Shown in pieces: positions 1-9,229 of a stretch of DNA of 64,000 nt. The notes under the pieces are model-generated. The model ran no database searches. It was not told where the DNA came from and saw only the letters and a list, made by a program, of their open reading frames with translations. Position 1 is the first letter of the stretch. Each line of letters opens with the position of its first letter. A program made the position numbers and the translations under genes. The stretch is from a virus. Location: IMG/VR virus record IMGVR_UViG_3300031963_005661, positions 26,857 to 90,856 of that record; one strand, 5' to 3'.

Positions 1-549
1 GGACCGACGAGTTCCCTTAGTGACTGGGGCAACCCGGTGCATCATATAGGATGGGAAAATAACCACATTTCCACGACCCCGTGGGGCTTGAAGTGGACCA
101 TCTCCACCCTGCCAGATTTCTAAATCACCGCCTTCATATTCATCTGGAGCAGCTAATTGTACGGTAATAGACACCTTTCGGAGTGATAACATGCCAGGTC
201 CGATGTCTTGGTGCCATCCATAATGACCACCAGCAGAAGCGTGGTATTCGGTGTATTGAATTCCTTCTGGTGCGGTATGTAAATCGAAGTTCCAAAGTAC
301 ATCATTAGCTTCGATAGCCATTCGCATCAACTTATCATATAGCCATTCCCACTTTTCGGTTTGGGGAACCCACTTAATAGATGATGAGCGGATTTGCTTA
401 TTCCCACCAGCAGTGGTTGCTTCTTGGAATGGGATTTCGCCAACTTCCCGATAAATCTTATCAAGCTCTTGGTCACTAAACCCTTTGTCAAACCAGTAGT
501 AGTTCTGTGAATCTACGTGCTTTTTTGGGAAAATAAAAGTGTTTTGCAT
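1..549 (-). CDS. 2OG-Fe(II) oxygenase, PKHD-type (prolyl hydroxylase superfamily), 3' end cut by window edge
   Basis: The reading frame starts at 549 with MQNTFIFPKK and stays open to base 1 (183 codons seen, no stop). AAGGAG lies just upstream; a second ATG at 553 is out of frame. The double-stranded beta-helix iron site is complete: H113-x-D115 (GWHQDIGPG) and distal H171 (MMHRVAPVTKGTR), with R181 placed to bind 2-oxoglutarate. This HRVxPVxxGxR arrangement is typical of PKHD/YbiX-type hydroxylases. Members use Fe(II), O2 and 2-oxoglutarate to hydroxylate a substrate, often protein prolines. It is the last visible gene of an operon with three glycosyltransferases and a second oxygenase. The substrate is unknown; the nearby collagen-like fibre is my leading guess. 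Little should be missing after R181. Confidence 0.9.
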   Translation of the reverse strand, partial: MQNTFIFPKKHVDSQNYYWFDKGFSDQELDKIYREVGEIPFQEATTAGGNKQIRSSSIKWVPQTEKWEWLYDKLMRMAIEANDVLWNFDLHTAPEGIQYTEYHASAGGHYGWHQDIGPGMLSLRKVSITVQLAAPDEYEGGDLEIWQGGDGPLQAPRGRGNVVIFPSYMMHRVAPVTKGTRRS

Positions 550-559
550 ACATAACTCC

Positions 560-1222
560 TTAGTTAGAATATTTAGAAAAATATATTTCCTTGTCGTTTT
601 CAGTAATCGGGGTAAATTCAGGTAATCTAGAGGTGATCGACCATTCCGTTACACAAACATTTTTAATTGAATACACTACATCACTACGTTTTGTAAACTC
701 TCTGGTTATAAAATCATCACCAAACCAGACTTTTAATTCATTTGGGATAGGCGTCCATCTGTCTCGCTTAAACATAAATAAACACCCCCACCCCGTACCT
801 CGACCTTCTGTATTGACTACTTGAATTTCCGTATTGTGGACATCCGTAATCATATCTTCACATAAAAAGCAACTCGTAGATAATCCGTAGATTCCGTTTT
901 CTTTATCAGCGTGCGATTGATGTGCAGTTAATATATATGGTATCGATGGATTGCACCATACATCGTCGTTTAGAATCATCACATATTCACTCGTAGAGAT
1001 ATCAACTCCTAAGTTCCACGCTGGGTTTACATATATATTTTCTATTTGCTTGTTATACTGTAATTTACTTAAACCCGTTAACATTTCAGTTGGGCAAGAA
1101 TTCGAATCATTATCTATCAAAATAATTTCATTAACCAAACTGCTATTATTTAAATCAACTAGCACTTCTCTAAATCGTCCTAGGTGCTGCTTCCACATCG
1201 TGGGTATAACGATAGAGTACAT
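560..1222 (-). CDS. Family 2-like glycosyltransferase (single GT-A domain)
   Basis: A 220-residue protein starting MYSIVIPTMW with GAGGAT as ribosome-binding site. The N-terminal beta strand, the IILIDNDS segment (33-40), the NPAWNLG motif (66-72) and the acidic NDD triplet (85-87), which would bind the metal-nucleotide sugar, are characteristic of small GT-A glycosyltransferases. No membrane segment is visible, so it should be cytoplasmic. Its start lies 2 bases from the preceding stop, so it is cotranscribed with the other glycosyltransferases and oxygenases. Sugar donor and acceptor cannot be read from sequence; a virion protein such as the collagen-like fibre, or a surface or DNA glycan, are possible acceptors. 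Confidence 0.8.
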   Translation of the reverse strand: MYSIVIPTMWKQHLGRFREVLVDLNNSSLVNEIILIDNDSNSCPTEMLTGLSKLQYNKQIENIYVNPAWNLGVDISTSEYVMILNDDVWCNPSIPYILTAHQSHADKENGIYGLSTSCFLCEDMITDVHNTEIQVVNTEGRGTGWGCLFMFKRDRWTPIPNELKVWFGDDFITREFTKRSDVVYSIKNVCVTEWSITSRLPEFTPITENDKEIYFSKYSN

Positions 1223-1223
1223 T

Positions 1224-3044
1224 TTAATCCTCGTAAATGTAATTTACAAAGTTTTCTTCTGTTCCAAATCGACTTGGTACGCTTAACGGGTCATTTGGGT
1301 TGATTCGATATGGATAATCGTCTACGCCAAGTTCTGCGAATCTTTGTGCAATCCTAGCATTATAATGATACATAATTGTTCTAACTCTACGTTGAATATC
1401 TGCCCTCGACAAATCGTGTGTATTCTGACCCGTGTGATTATTATAAATAAACTGAATGTATCCGAGCTTTGGTATCTTTACAAATTTAGTGTGTAGAAAT
1501 GTTCGTACAATCAATTCATAATCATCTGCTATAGCCAAGTCTCTATTGTGACCACCGACGGCGAAGTACACATCACGACGCCATACTCGTACGTGGTTCG
1601 GTACTCCAACAATATGACGAATTGTTTTTGGGTTGATGTTCGAGGTTAAAGCAACATCCCAATTACATCCCCGATAATTAACTTTTCTATACGTGCCATA
1701 CCCAAGAGAGAATCCTTCCCCATATGTAAGCGATACCCAATCTTCGGTTACTTCGACGCTATCATTATAAATAAATCCAGCATCGGGAAACTTATTTGCT
1801 GCGTTCATCACATCCATCGAACAGTTGTCGGTTAATAAGTCGTCGTGGTCCAGTTCTGCGAGCCACTTACCCCGAGTCAAACACGCAGCTCTATATTTTG
1901 ATTCCCCAATGATTCCCTTGGTCTTTTCTCTAAAATCATATACTCTAACTCTGGGGTCTTGTGCTGCGATTTGCTCTGCGATTTTTAACGTTTTACCACC
2001 ATCGGATGAATCGTTAACCATCACCCATTCCCAATTTTGATAGGTTTGCTCTTTCAACGATTCGTATGTTCGGACTAGCTTAGTTCCTGTGTTATAAATT
2101 GGAGTAAAGTACGAAATCAAATGTTCATTACTTTGTTCAAGCATTTGATTCATCGCACAATTATATGCGATATCTCCGATATTCTGTTGCGTTGGAGGAA
2201 CAGTCATCCACTTTTTACGTACTTCTAAATTTGAATAACACAGATTTGGAAACTTTTTATAATCATCCGATACGGTAATAATAGAATCGGGTTTGACGTT
2301 TATTAAAATATTGTTTAACTGTGCATCATCCTTGGCGTACGTGACATCTAAACTAACATCTTCGTACCCCAAGTAATTTATACTTTCAAGCTTTGGCTCA
2401 TCAGGACCAATATATAATACCTTTGGTACTCTAGCTTTCTTGACAGCTGTTAAGTAGTTGTAAAAACACAGTACCTTGTGGATAAAGTGAAACTCATCGG
2501 GTACAAGATTATATAAAGGTTCAATAAATCGACCGTCCGCATCATACCCACCTTCATATGTTTTTAGACTATACAGAGATGTATGTAAGGCATATTGGGC
2601 AGAATCTATATGACGGAGCTTCATATGTTCTGGGCCTACCTTACGAATCTCTAATCCCGTAAAATCATTTCCACCGACATATTGTTCAAACACAAATCCT
2701 TTCTTGGTTGGATTTTGTTGAATCGCTTCCAGTAATTCAGTATAGAAGTCTGGGTGTAGGATGTTATCATCATCTAGAATTGAGACGAATCCTTCTTCAA
2801 TCCCCGCCACTATCGTACTGATTTGCGGATAAAGATAATCAGTCCCATTACTTTTAAGAAAATAAAACCGTGTTTGGTTATTTTGCAGTCGGTTTAACAG
2901 CTCCGCATCAATATCCTTAAGTGTAGTAGTATCAAATAACAAATGCCAAACCACATCAAATGGGCTTGGAAATACCGTTTGTTTAATTTTTTCTAGATTA
3001 TGTAACCGAGTACATCTAGTAAATAAATGTAATTTTAACACCAT
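1224..3044 (-). CDS. Two-domain glycosyltransferase (tandem GT-A domains)
   Basis: A 606-residue protein with two glycosyltransferase units. The N-terminal unit (about 1-210) carries the acidic triplet DDD at 91-93 in FVSILDDDNILH. A linker with a Rossmann-like feel (VLYIG, DSIITVSDD) follows. The C-terminal unit (about 310-540) is a classical GT2 domain, with SYFTPIYNTG, the QTYQNWEWVMVNDSSDGG core and the ELDHDDLL motif near residue 400. The start is supported by AAGGAGAGC before the ATG. It may add two different sugars in sequence. It sits between a GT17-like and a small GT2-like enzyme in one operon; the acceptor is not known. Confidence 0.82.
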   Translation of the reverse strand: MVLKLHLFTRCTRLHNLEKIKQTVFPSPFDVVWHLLFDTTTLKDIDAELLNRLQNNQTRFYFLKSNGTDYLYPQISTIVAGIEEGFVSILDDDNILHPDFYTELLEAIQQNPTKKGFVFEQYVGGNDFTGLEIRKVGPEHMKLRHIDSAQYALHTSLYSLKTYEGGYDADGRFIEPLYNLVPDEFHFIHKVLCFYNYLTAVKKARVPKVLYIGPDEPKLESINYLGYEDVSLDVTYAKDDAQLNNILINVKPDSIITVSDDYKKFPNLCYSNLEVRKKWMTVPPTQQNIGDIAYNCAMNQMLEQSNEHLISYFTPIYNTGTKLVRTYESLKEQTYQNWEWVMVNDSSDGGKTLKIAEQIAAQDPRVRVYDFREKTKGIIGESKYRAACLTRGKWLAELDHDDLLTDNCSMDVMNAANKFPDAGFIYNDSVEVTEDWVSLTYGEGFSLGYGTYRKVNYRGCNWDVALTSNINPKTIRHIVGVPNHVRVWRRDVYFAVGGHNRDLAIADDYELIVRTFLHTKFVKIPKLGYIQFIYNNHTGQNTHDLSRADIQRRVRTIMYHYNARIAQRFAELGVDDYPYRINPNDPLSVPSRFGTEENFVNYIYED

Positions 3045-3051
3045 GCTCTCC

Positions 3052-3870
3052 TTATACTGAATAATAATACTCTGGCGTATTAAATAATTCTTTAAGCTCT
3101 TGCGTCAAGTTATCTTTGATTCCATACGTTACGGGTCTACCAAAAATATCTTCAAACTTTGAAATCTTATCTAAGAAATACTCATCTGGCTGATTTTGAT
3201 AGTGCATTAGCTCAGAATGAGAAAAGTTGTTTAATTTCTTTCGTATAGATGGTAACCCACCCAAATAACTGAAATGCCACGCTGCATCATAAATAATCTT
3301 CTTAAATCCCGACATTGGACTGTTTCTCATCCCTTGAACAGAATTTAAATGTGCCGAATAATATTCAAATTCTGTACCCGCAAAATCATAATAATTCTTC
3401 TTAGTAAATAATTGCGGGCCTGGTATTGTCGTTTTATTATCTACGTAATTTACATAAAAGTAATTGTTTGTCATCATAAACGTGACCGGCTTTCCGTGGT
3501 CATATATGAACCGCTTGTCGTAAAACTCATCCGTGTCACTTATAATGATAATATCATCGTCCAGTTGGTCGGCGATAAATGAATTAAGCTGTTCTCGTAG
3601 CTTCCATTCATTTATCCACGGACCTTGTGGCCACGTATATTCAATCCCTTTTGATACGTGTTCAAACTCACGATTAACCAAATATGTTATTTTGTCTTTA
3701 TTTTTTAGTTCGTCACGAATTGTGGGAAATACCAATTCTCTATCTTCCCCATAAAAGTTTTTGTCTGCTTCACATATTACAAACTGGTCTACTTTGTCAT
3801 CGTAATATGCCAGACGCTTCTTTAGTAAATCAACCTCGTCCGAAAAGATAACACAATCAATTACCTGCAT
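3052..3870 (-). CDS. GT17-like glycosyltransferase (N-acetylglucosaminyltransferase family)
   Basis: A 272-residue protein that resembles CAZy family GT17 (beta-1,4-N-acetylglucosaminyltransferase, MGAT3 type) along its length. Seen are the opening IDCVIFSDEVDLLKKRLAYY, the VDQFVICEADKNFYG segment (28-41) and the metal-binding SDTDEFYD motif (111-118). The C-terminal FSYLGGLPSIRKKLNNFSH segment also fits. It begins 1 base after the stop of the upstream oxygenase and has only a weak Shine-Dalgarno, so translational coupling is likely. Family membership is fairly firm; that it glycosylates a phage structural protein is inference from context. Confidence 0.8.
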   Translation of the reverse strand: MQVIDCVIFSDEVDLLKKRLAYYDDKVDQFVICEADKNFYGEDRELVFPTIRDELKNKDKITYLVNREFEHVSKGIEYTWPQGPWINEWKLREQLNSFIADQLDDDIIIISDTDEFYDKRFIYDHGKPVTFMMTNNYFYVNYVDNKTTIPGPQLFTKKNYYDFAGTEFEYYSAHLNSVQGMRNSPMSGFKKIIYDAAWHFSYLGGLPSIRKKLNNFSHSELMHYQNQPDEYFLDKISKFEDIFGRPVTYGIKDNLTQELKELFNTPEYYYSV

Positions 3871-3871
3871 T

Positions 3872-4813
3872 TTACCACGCTACATCAAAGAAGAACAGTT
3901 GGAAGAATCGAGCGGTTTCAATACTATCACCAAAGTAGTTAGTAGCAGCATGTAACGTCTTTGCATCGAACATTACCAATCGGTTATACACGTTTGCAAT
4001 ACTATCAACTAATTCGTAGGTACTATTGTCGTAGAAATTCATTTGACTTGACCGACCCTTAAATGTACGTTCATACAGTTCTGGATTGTCATCATAGTTG
4101 TCAAATCGGGTTGCTCCCGTAATCTTACTACGATACGTTGCGGTTCCAGAGTTTAATGGGGCATCGGGCGTGAGGTATACCATCGCAGCGTATGTTTGTG
4201 TGTCAACGTGGTATACAATCGGGTCTGTTGATGTGCAGTATTGGAACTTTCCATTTGCATATGACGGGTCATTCCAATTAATAATTTCTTTACCTAAGAT
4301 ACGCTCGAAAGCTTCCTTCGTTCCGTTTAGAATGAAACGTTCTTCACTACGCTTACCCCGATGATAATCCGAACCAGCGAATGTCAAATTATTCATTGCG
4401 AATGAACGAATCCAATCTGGATTGTCGTAGAAGTTATCGACGACTACTACCCCTTTCTTTTGTATCGGATTAAATCCAGAATAAAATATCGCCCACTTCT
4501 CAAATGTACCAATATTCTGAACCGTTGACCCGTCCGCTAAAATAAGTCCTACGGAATCCTTGATTTGATTTCTATCGATTGTTACTTCGACGCCAACGTG
4601 GGGTGTCTTTAAAAATGGATACACCTTAACCACATCTGGTCGAAATCCGATGGTCGTAAGGATTGGTTGGTTATTAAGTGTTATCGAGCTGATAGCTTGT
4701 TCTGTGTGAGCCAGCCATCCTTTGAATGTCAGCGCACTTCCGTTAACTTCTAGCGAATCCATATACCACAAGATACCGTTAACATTAGTAAAATGATTCA
4801 TAATGTCTTTCAT
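3872..4813 (-). CDS. 2OG-Fe(II) oxygenase-like protein (DUF6445-like) with N-terminal beta-sandwich domain
   Basis: 313 residues, start supported by AAGGAG. Residues 15-110 form a beta-rich module (KGWLAHTEQAISSITLNNQP, GFRPDVVKVYP) like accessory domains seen next to phage and bacterial sugar-modifying enzymes. Residues 120-313 carry an oxygenase iron triad: H202-x-D204 (VYHVDTQTYAAMVYLTPDAP) and distal H288 (DAKTLHAATNYFG), with R302 as probable 2-oxoglutarate ligand. I believe this is the DUF6445 family common in aquatic phages. It is the first gene of the oxygenase/glycosyltransferase operon, after a sigma70-type promoter and a long hairpin. Hydroxylation of a protein is the expected chemistry; the substrate is not known. 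Confidence 0.78.
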   Translation of the reverse strand: MKDIMNHFTNVNGILWYMDSLEVNGSALTFKGWLAHTEQAISSITLNNQPILTTIGFRPDVVKVYPFLKTPHVGVEVTIDRNQIKDSVGLILADGSTVQNIGTFEKWAIFYSGFNPIQKKGVVVVDNFYDNPDWIRSFAMNNLTFAGSDYHRGKRSEERFILNGTKEAFERILGKEIINWNDPSYANGKFQYCTSTDPIVYHVDTQTYAAMVYLTPDAPLNSGTATYRSKITGATRFDNYDDNPELYERTFKGRSSQMNFYDNSTYELVDSIANVYNRLVMFDAKTLHAATNYFGDSIETARFFQLFFFDVAW

Positions 4814-4830
4814 AGAAACTCCTTAATTGG

Positions 4831-4892
4831 TGTAAAACAAAACGTATTCATACCAACATATAAGAAATTCTCATATGGCAGTATGAATACGT
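4831..4892 (-). terminator. Long intrinsic-terminator-like hairpin after the collagen-like fibre gene
   Basis: Outer arms 4842-4853 and 4881-4892 pair perfectly over 12 bases (GTATGAATACGT against ACGTATTCATAC). The intervening sequence folds into a second stem of about 9 pairs with a 3-base loop. On the minus strand the stem is followed by TTTTGTTTT. It ends 18 bases before the oxygenase start codon, so it must act as a partial terminator, attenuator or leader structure for the operon below it. Confidence 0.7.
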
Positions 4893-4950
4893 GTGTTTAT
4901 TTTTATTGTAATATAACTCATTTATAGTCCTTATGCGTTGTAACCTATTT

Positions 4951-4979
4951 AGTATACACCTTTACTCGTCTGTTGTCAA
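4951..4979 (-). promoter_or_regulatory. Sigma70-type promoter for the oxygenase/glycosyltransferase operon
   Basis: On the minus strand TTGACA (4979-4974) is followed by exactly 17 bases and TATACT (4956-4951), a perfect -35 box and a near-consensus -10. The -35 box lies inside the last codons of the fibre gene. Transcription would start near 4944 and give a leader of about 130 nt, including the hairpin at 4842-4892, before the oxygenase gene. Confidence 0.65.
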
Positions 4980-7900
4980 GTCCTTATTCTTTAATTTTTC
5001 AATTTCTAGGTCTAATTCCTTGATTGCTTGAATTAATAGGGCGACAATCTTTTCATAACGAACGGCCATATACCCATTTTCTCTGGTGATAACGACTTCA
5101 GGAATGACTCTTTCAATTTCTTGAGCGATAACACCGATGTCGTGACCATAGTTTTCGTGAATACCTTCCATCGGTATCCAATCAAACTCATATCCACCCA
5201 ATTGACGAATCTTTTCAATTGCACTGGCAATAACTTGCTTATTTTTCTTTAATCTAGCATCTGATGAATAGTAGGCAACAATGTCGTTAGTTGCACGAAT
5301 ATTACCAGCCGTACCCGATGCAGCTGTGCCAACGCCTAAAGAGTTTACTTGGGCGTTAGAGTTTGTAGTAAATCCACCAGCTGCACCTTGTGGTCCGGTT
5401 GGACCTTGGTTCCCCTGCGGGCCTTGGCGGCCTTGTGGTCCGGTTGGACCTGCACCGCCGGTTGGTCCGGTTGGGCCTTGATTGCCTTGTGGACCAGTAC
5501 CACCTGTATTTCCGGTTGGGCCTTGGTTCCCCTGCGGGCCTTGGCGGCCTTGTGGTCCGGTTGGACCTGCACCGCCGGTTGGTCCGGTTGGGCCTTGATT
5601 GCCTTGCGGTCCGGTTGGGCCTGTACCGCCGGTTGGTCCTTGATTACCTTGTGGTCCGGTTGGGCCTGTACCGCCGGTTGGTCCTTGATTGCCTTGTGGA
5701 CCAGTGCCACCTGTATTTCCGGTTGGTCCTTGATTGCCTTGTGGGCCTTGGCGCCCTTGTGGTCCCAAATTTCCTTGTGGTCCTGTTGGTCCTTGGTTTC
5801 CTTGTGGTCCGGTTGGGCCTTGATTGCCTTGTGGGCCTTGATTGCCTTGTGGGCCTTGTCGGCCTTGTGGTCCGGTTGGACCTGTACCGCCGGTTGGACC
5901 TTGATTACCTTGTGGGCCTAATCCTTGCGGTCCTTGATTGCCTTGTGGACCAGTAGCACCACTTGGACCTTGGTTTCCTTGTGGACCGGTACCACCTGTA
6001 TTTCCGGTTGGACCTTGGTTCCCTTGTGGACCTAAATTACCTTGTGGACCTAACGGACCCTGGTTCCCTTGTGGTCCAGTACTACCCGTGTCACCGGTTG
6101 GTCCTTGATTACCTTGAGGTCCAGTTGGTCCTTGGTTTCCTTGTGGGCCTAGGTTACCCTGCGGTCCTTGGTTGCCTTGTGGCCCTTGGTCCCCTTGCGG
6201 GCCTTGATTACCTTGTGGACCTGTGCTTCCAGTTGACCCCGTTGGGCCTTGATTACCTTGTGGGCCTGTACTTCCGATTGGACCCTGGTTTCCCTGTGGG
6301 CCGGTTGGACCTTGATTACCTTGTGCCCCAAGTCCTTGCGGTCCTTGATTTCCTTGTGGACCCGTGCCACCAGTTGGGCCTTGGTTGCCTTGCTGACCTA
6401 AGTTTCCTTGTGGTCCTTGATTGCCCTGTGGACCTTGATTGCCTTGTGAACCAATTGGACCTTGATTACCTTGCGGACCAGTGGTACCCGTATTTCCAGT
6501 TGGACCTTGGTTACCTTGTGGTCCGGTTGGTCCTTGGTTTCCTTGTGGGCCTTGATTGCCTTGTGGTCCGGTTGGTCCTTGGTTGCCTTGCGGACCCTGG
6601 TTTCCCTGTGGGCCTTGATTGCCCTGAGGGCCTTGGTTCCCTTGCGGTCCTTGGTTCCCTTGTGGCCCTTGGTTCCCTTGCGGGCCCTGGTTTCCTTGTG
6701 GGCCGGTTGGACCTTGATTACCTTGATTGCCTTGTGGCCCAGCAATACCCTGTGGTCCTTGGTTGCCTTGTGGCCCTTGGTTACCTTGCTGACCCGTTGG
6801 ACCTTGATTACCTTGTGCCCCAAGTCCCTGCGGACCTTGATTACCTTGTTGTCCACTTGGTCCTTGATTGCCTTGAGGGCCTTGGTTACCTTGTGGACCT
6901 TGATTGCCTTGTGGTCCTTGATTGCCTTGTGACCCCGTTACCCCCGTTGGCCCTTGATTACCCTGTGGACCGGTGGTACCTGTATTTCCAGTTGGTCCTT
7001 GGTTACCTTGCGGACCCTGATTGCCTTGTGGACCTTGATTGCCCTGCGGTCCTTGATTGCCTTGCGGACCCTGATTGCCTTGTGGACCTTGATTACCTTG
7101 ATTCCCTTGAGGGCCTTGGTTGCCCTGTGGACCTTGATTACCTTGCGGACCCTGATTGCCTTGTGGTCCTTGTGGAGTTAGGGCAAATGATGCAGTTTGT
7201 GCATAAGAAGCAGATACTGCAAAACTACTGGTCCCAAACAATGATCCTGTAATACCTTGGGAAACGTTTAGTGACCCCGTAACTACGATACCACTTTGTG
7301 ATACTAATAGTGACCCCGTAATAACCGCACTCCCAGAGAATGGGAATCCAGAGCCACCCGCATTTAATGCGTACGAGGCAGTAAGTGCTTGTGATGCGGA
7401 AACTGCCCAACTACTGGTACCGTACAGAGAACTGGTAACCGATACGGACGTAATACCATCGTTCGTAGTCAAACTACCTGTCAATATGTAATTTCCATTC
7501 AGCGTCTTGGTATTATGCCATATAGCACCATCATATACTAACAAGTCACCCACAGCAGGACTTGTAATTCCTACATCAGATAGTGAAGCTAGTGTGGTTG
7601 ATGCTGGGGTAACACCAGATGCTCCTATACCACCAACACTACGAAAAATGCCGCCTTGTACGATTGCTGACGTTGCACTATCTGTTAAATTGGTACAATC
7701 TTTTCTAACGATTAAATAACCTAAGAATATTGCATTGAGTGCCGTATTCGGTGCTTCCGAGAACGGTTCGGTATCAATACCATTCCGTGCGTCAAGTAGC
7801 GTGGCATATTCTGCATTACCGTAATAAACAATAAATGCACTTGTTGGGGAGTTTGGAACCCAGAATACACGTTGAACAGTCCAGCGATTTGTAGCTGGAC

Positions 7901-9092
7901 TAGTTCCTGTTACTGTGGTTAATTGTCCCGTAGCAATGTTTACATATTGTGTTGGGTCAATGACCGTATATCCTGCTGCGCTAACGCCTGTATCAATGAT
8001 TGGTGTGGATCCGGATAGGTAATACCGATAAATTTTTGAGGTCGTCGTTGCAGCTTCTGTAACCGTGGATGGGTGGTTTGCATTAATTGTATAATTTGAG
8101 CCCTCACGGAATGCCGTTCCTGCGGTTCGATTAATTCCTAAACTTGACCCACTTGCGGTTAGTGTATGCCCCGTTACCTTTAATGGACCGAATGCTCTAA
8201 TAAAGTCATCATTCTTTTGAAATCCACCATAGGAAATTTGTGGGGAATTAAACACCCCAGTGGATACACTACCACTTAAATGCAATACTACCCCGAGGAA
8301 GATTTCTGTATCCCATTGGTCGATATTTGTTGACCCCCACGCGGCGGTTTGTTGTACCACATCGCCATTACTATCTAATCCAACGTAGGTAATCTTTGCG
8401 GAACCCGAGTACGTGATAGGAACATTTGTCTTATTTCCCCATACGACATATTTTACTGCGGGGTACGGTTCATTTGCAAGACTTGCATTTTGTGTAACGA
8501 TAAGACCAGACCCCGACGTGATACTAAATGTCGTTGACCCCAACGAAGACGACATAACACCACCATTTAGCAAACCCGTATATAAATTTGATTCTAACCA
8601 CCGTAACCGTGTGGTGTTAAAGAATCCGCTTCCATTTTGTGTGAAATATAAGTCATTGGTTGACCCACTGACGTAGATGTAGGATGCACTAATACCTGAA
8701 TCAATATTTGTAGTCGTAGGATTGAATCGTATATATCCTGTTTCTTGTAGGTCGCCGTATATATGTACGGACGGATCGGTAACCCCGAGCGCACTTGATA
8801 CTATCAATGTTCCCGATAATAGTGTGTTTCCTGCTAATGTATTATTACCAATTTGTGTGGTTGACCCCGTAATGTTCAAACTACCGGTAACAATTTGATT
8901 ACCTCTAAAGGTATTTGACCCCGTAGTGGCAATCGTCTGAATACCGGTGGTATTACGAACATCAATTTGCGCAGACGACGATACCACACCTGGCGGTATG
9001 GAGGACGAGACTTCTGCGGAAAAGTTATTAATTGCTGATGTGGGAATACTACCGGTCTTGATTAAAACCCCAGATAAACGTGTTTCGGCCAC
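4962..9092 (-). CDS. Collagen-like tail fibre protein with C-terminal intramolecular chaperone (peptidase S74-type)
   Basis: 1376 residues, starting with GTG ([15 protein letters not shown]) after GGAG. Residues 1-640 are serine/threonine/glycine-rich beta structure with repeated TGSLxVSG-type motifs. Residues about 640-1237 are roughly 199 uninterrupted Gly-X-Y triplets, mainly GPQGNQ with GPT, GNT and GTT, which should form a trimeric collagen triple helix. After AAGGF comes a short head, then residues about 1280-1376 with [13 protein letters not shown] and [19 protein letters not shown]. This is the self-cleaving S74 endosialidase-type chaperone that trimerises fibres and is then removed. 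It should be a receptor-binding fibre or spike. The triple helix contains no lysine, so any collagen-type modification would be on proline or threonine. Confidence 0.9.
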   Translation of the reverse strand: MAETRLSGVLIKTGSIPTSAINNFSAEVSSSIPPGVVSSSAQIDVRNTTGIQTIATTGSNTFRGNQIVTGSLNITGSTTQIGNNTLAGNTLLSGTLIVSSALGVTDPSVHIYGDLQETGYIRFNPTTTNIDSGISASYIYVSGSTNDLYFTQNGSGFFNTTRLRWLESNLYTGLLNGGVMSSSLGSTTFSITSGSGLIVTQNASLANEPYPAVKYVVWGNKTNVPITYSGSAKITYVGLDSNGDVVQQTAAWGSTNIDQWDTEIFLGVVLHLSGSVSTGVFNSPQISYGGFQKNDDFIRAFGPLKVTGHTLTASGSSLGINRTAGTAFREGSNYTINANHPSTVTEAATTTSKIYRYYLSGSTPIIDTGVSAAGYTVIDPTQYVNIATGQLTTVTGTSPATNRWTVQRVFWVPNSPTSAFIVYYGNAEYATLLDARNGIDTEPFSEAPNTALNAIFLGYLIVRKDCTNLTDSATSAIVQGGIFRSVGGIGASGVTPASTTLASLSDVGITSPAVGDLLVYDGAIWHNTKTLNGNYILTGSLTTNDGITSVSVTSSLYGTSSWAVSASQALTASYALNAGGSGFPFSGSAVITGSLLVSQSGIVVTGSLNVSQGITGSLFGTSSFAVSASYAQTASFALTPQGPQGNQGPQGNQGPQGNQGPQGNQGNQGPQGNQGPQGNQGPQGNQGPQGNQGPQGNQGPTGNTGTTGPQGNQGPTGVTGSQGNQGPQGNQGPQGNQGPQGNQGPSGQQGNQGPQGLGAQGNQGPTGQQGNQGPQGNQGPQGIAGPQGNQGNQGPTGPQGNQGPQGNQGPQGNQGPQGNQGPQGNQGPQGNQGPQGNQGPTGPQGNQGPQGNQGPTGPQGNQGPTGNTGTTGPQGNQGPIGSQGNQGPQGNQGPQGNLGQQGNQGPTGGTGPQGNQGPQGLGAQGNQGPTGPQGNQGPIGSTGPQGNQGPTGSTGSTGPQGNQGPQGDQGPQGNQGPQGNLGPQGNQGPTGPQGNQGPTGDTGSTGPQGNQGPLGPQGNLGPQGNQGPTGNTGGTGPQGNQGPSGATGPQGNQGPQGLGPQGNQGPTGGTGPTGPQGRQGPQGNQGPQGNQGPTGPQGNQGPTGPQGNLGPQGRQGPQGNQGPTGNTGGTGPQGNQGPTGGTGPTGPQGNQGPTGGTGPTGPQGNQGPTGPTGGAGPTGPQGRQGPQGNQGPTGNTGGTGPQGNQGPTGPTGGAGPTGPQGRQGPQGNQGPTGPQGAAGGFTTNSNAQVNSLGVGTAASGTAGNIRATNDIVAYYSSDARLKKNKQVIASAIEKIRQLGGYEFDWIPMEGIHENYGHDIGVIAQEIERVIPEVVITRENGYMAVRYEKIVALLIQAIKELDLEIEKLKNKDLTTDE
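5382..7173 (-). repeat. Collagen-coding tandem repeat (9/18-bp period)
   Basis: About 1.8 kb of degenerate tandem repeat inside the fibre gene. The unit on the minus strand encodes GPQ GNQ; third codon positions vary widely while the peptide is nearly constant. Longer blocks are duplicated almost exactly, for example the [20 protein letters not shown] module near 5400-5470 and again near 5520-5590. This indicates recent unequal exchange or slippage. Confidence 0.95.
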
Positions 9093-9123
9093 TACTCCAC
9101 TCCGGTTAAATTAAGAACTATCA

Positions 9124-9133
9124 TATAAATAGA
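9124..9133 (-). promoter_or_regulatory. Candidate late-promoter element of the collagen-like fibre gene
   Basis: TCTATTTATA on the minus strand, ending about 31 bases before the GTG start. It matches the element repeated upstream of other transcription units in this window (ACTATTTATA-like). A second related copy, GATATTTATA, lies about 20 bases further upstream. Confidence 0.45.
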
Positions 9134-9180
9134 TGCTATATGAAATCTTAGTATAAATATCATTTTTTTATCCAATAAAC

Positions 9181-9212
9181 AGAAAAGACACGCATTCTGG
9201 CGTGCCTTTTCT
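9181..9212 (-). terminator. Strong intrinsic-terminator-like hairpin
   Basis: Arms 9181-9193 and 9200-9212 pair over 13 positions with one G-U (AGAAAAGGCACGC against GCGTGTCTTTTCT) around a 6-base loop. U-rich sequence (CUUUUCUGUUUAUU) closes the structure in the minus direction. It lies 18 bases after the stop of the small gene at 9230-9637 and before the promoter of the fibre gene, so it separates the two units. Confidence 0.8.
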
Positions 9213-9229
9213 ATCTATACGTTATTATT

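Noticed and set aside
5382-7173. CRISPR-like or satellite-like repeat array
   Set aside because: Units are 9/18 bp, contiguous and coding for Gly-X-Y triplets; there are no conserved repeats separated by unique spacers and no cas genes.
5963-7252. Long plus-strand open frame (429 codons) and several other long open frames within 5345-7252 on both strands
   Set aside because: They are shadows of the collagen repeat: a 9-bp period without stops keeps alternative frames open, and their translations are only leucine/aspartate or lysine/alanine periodic sequence without starts, ribosome-binding sites or domains.
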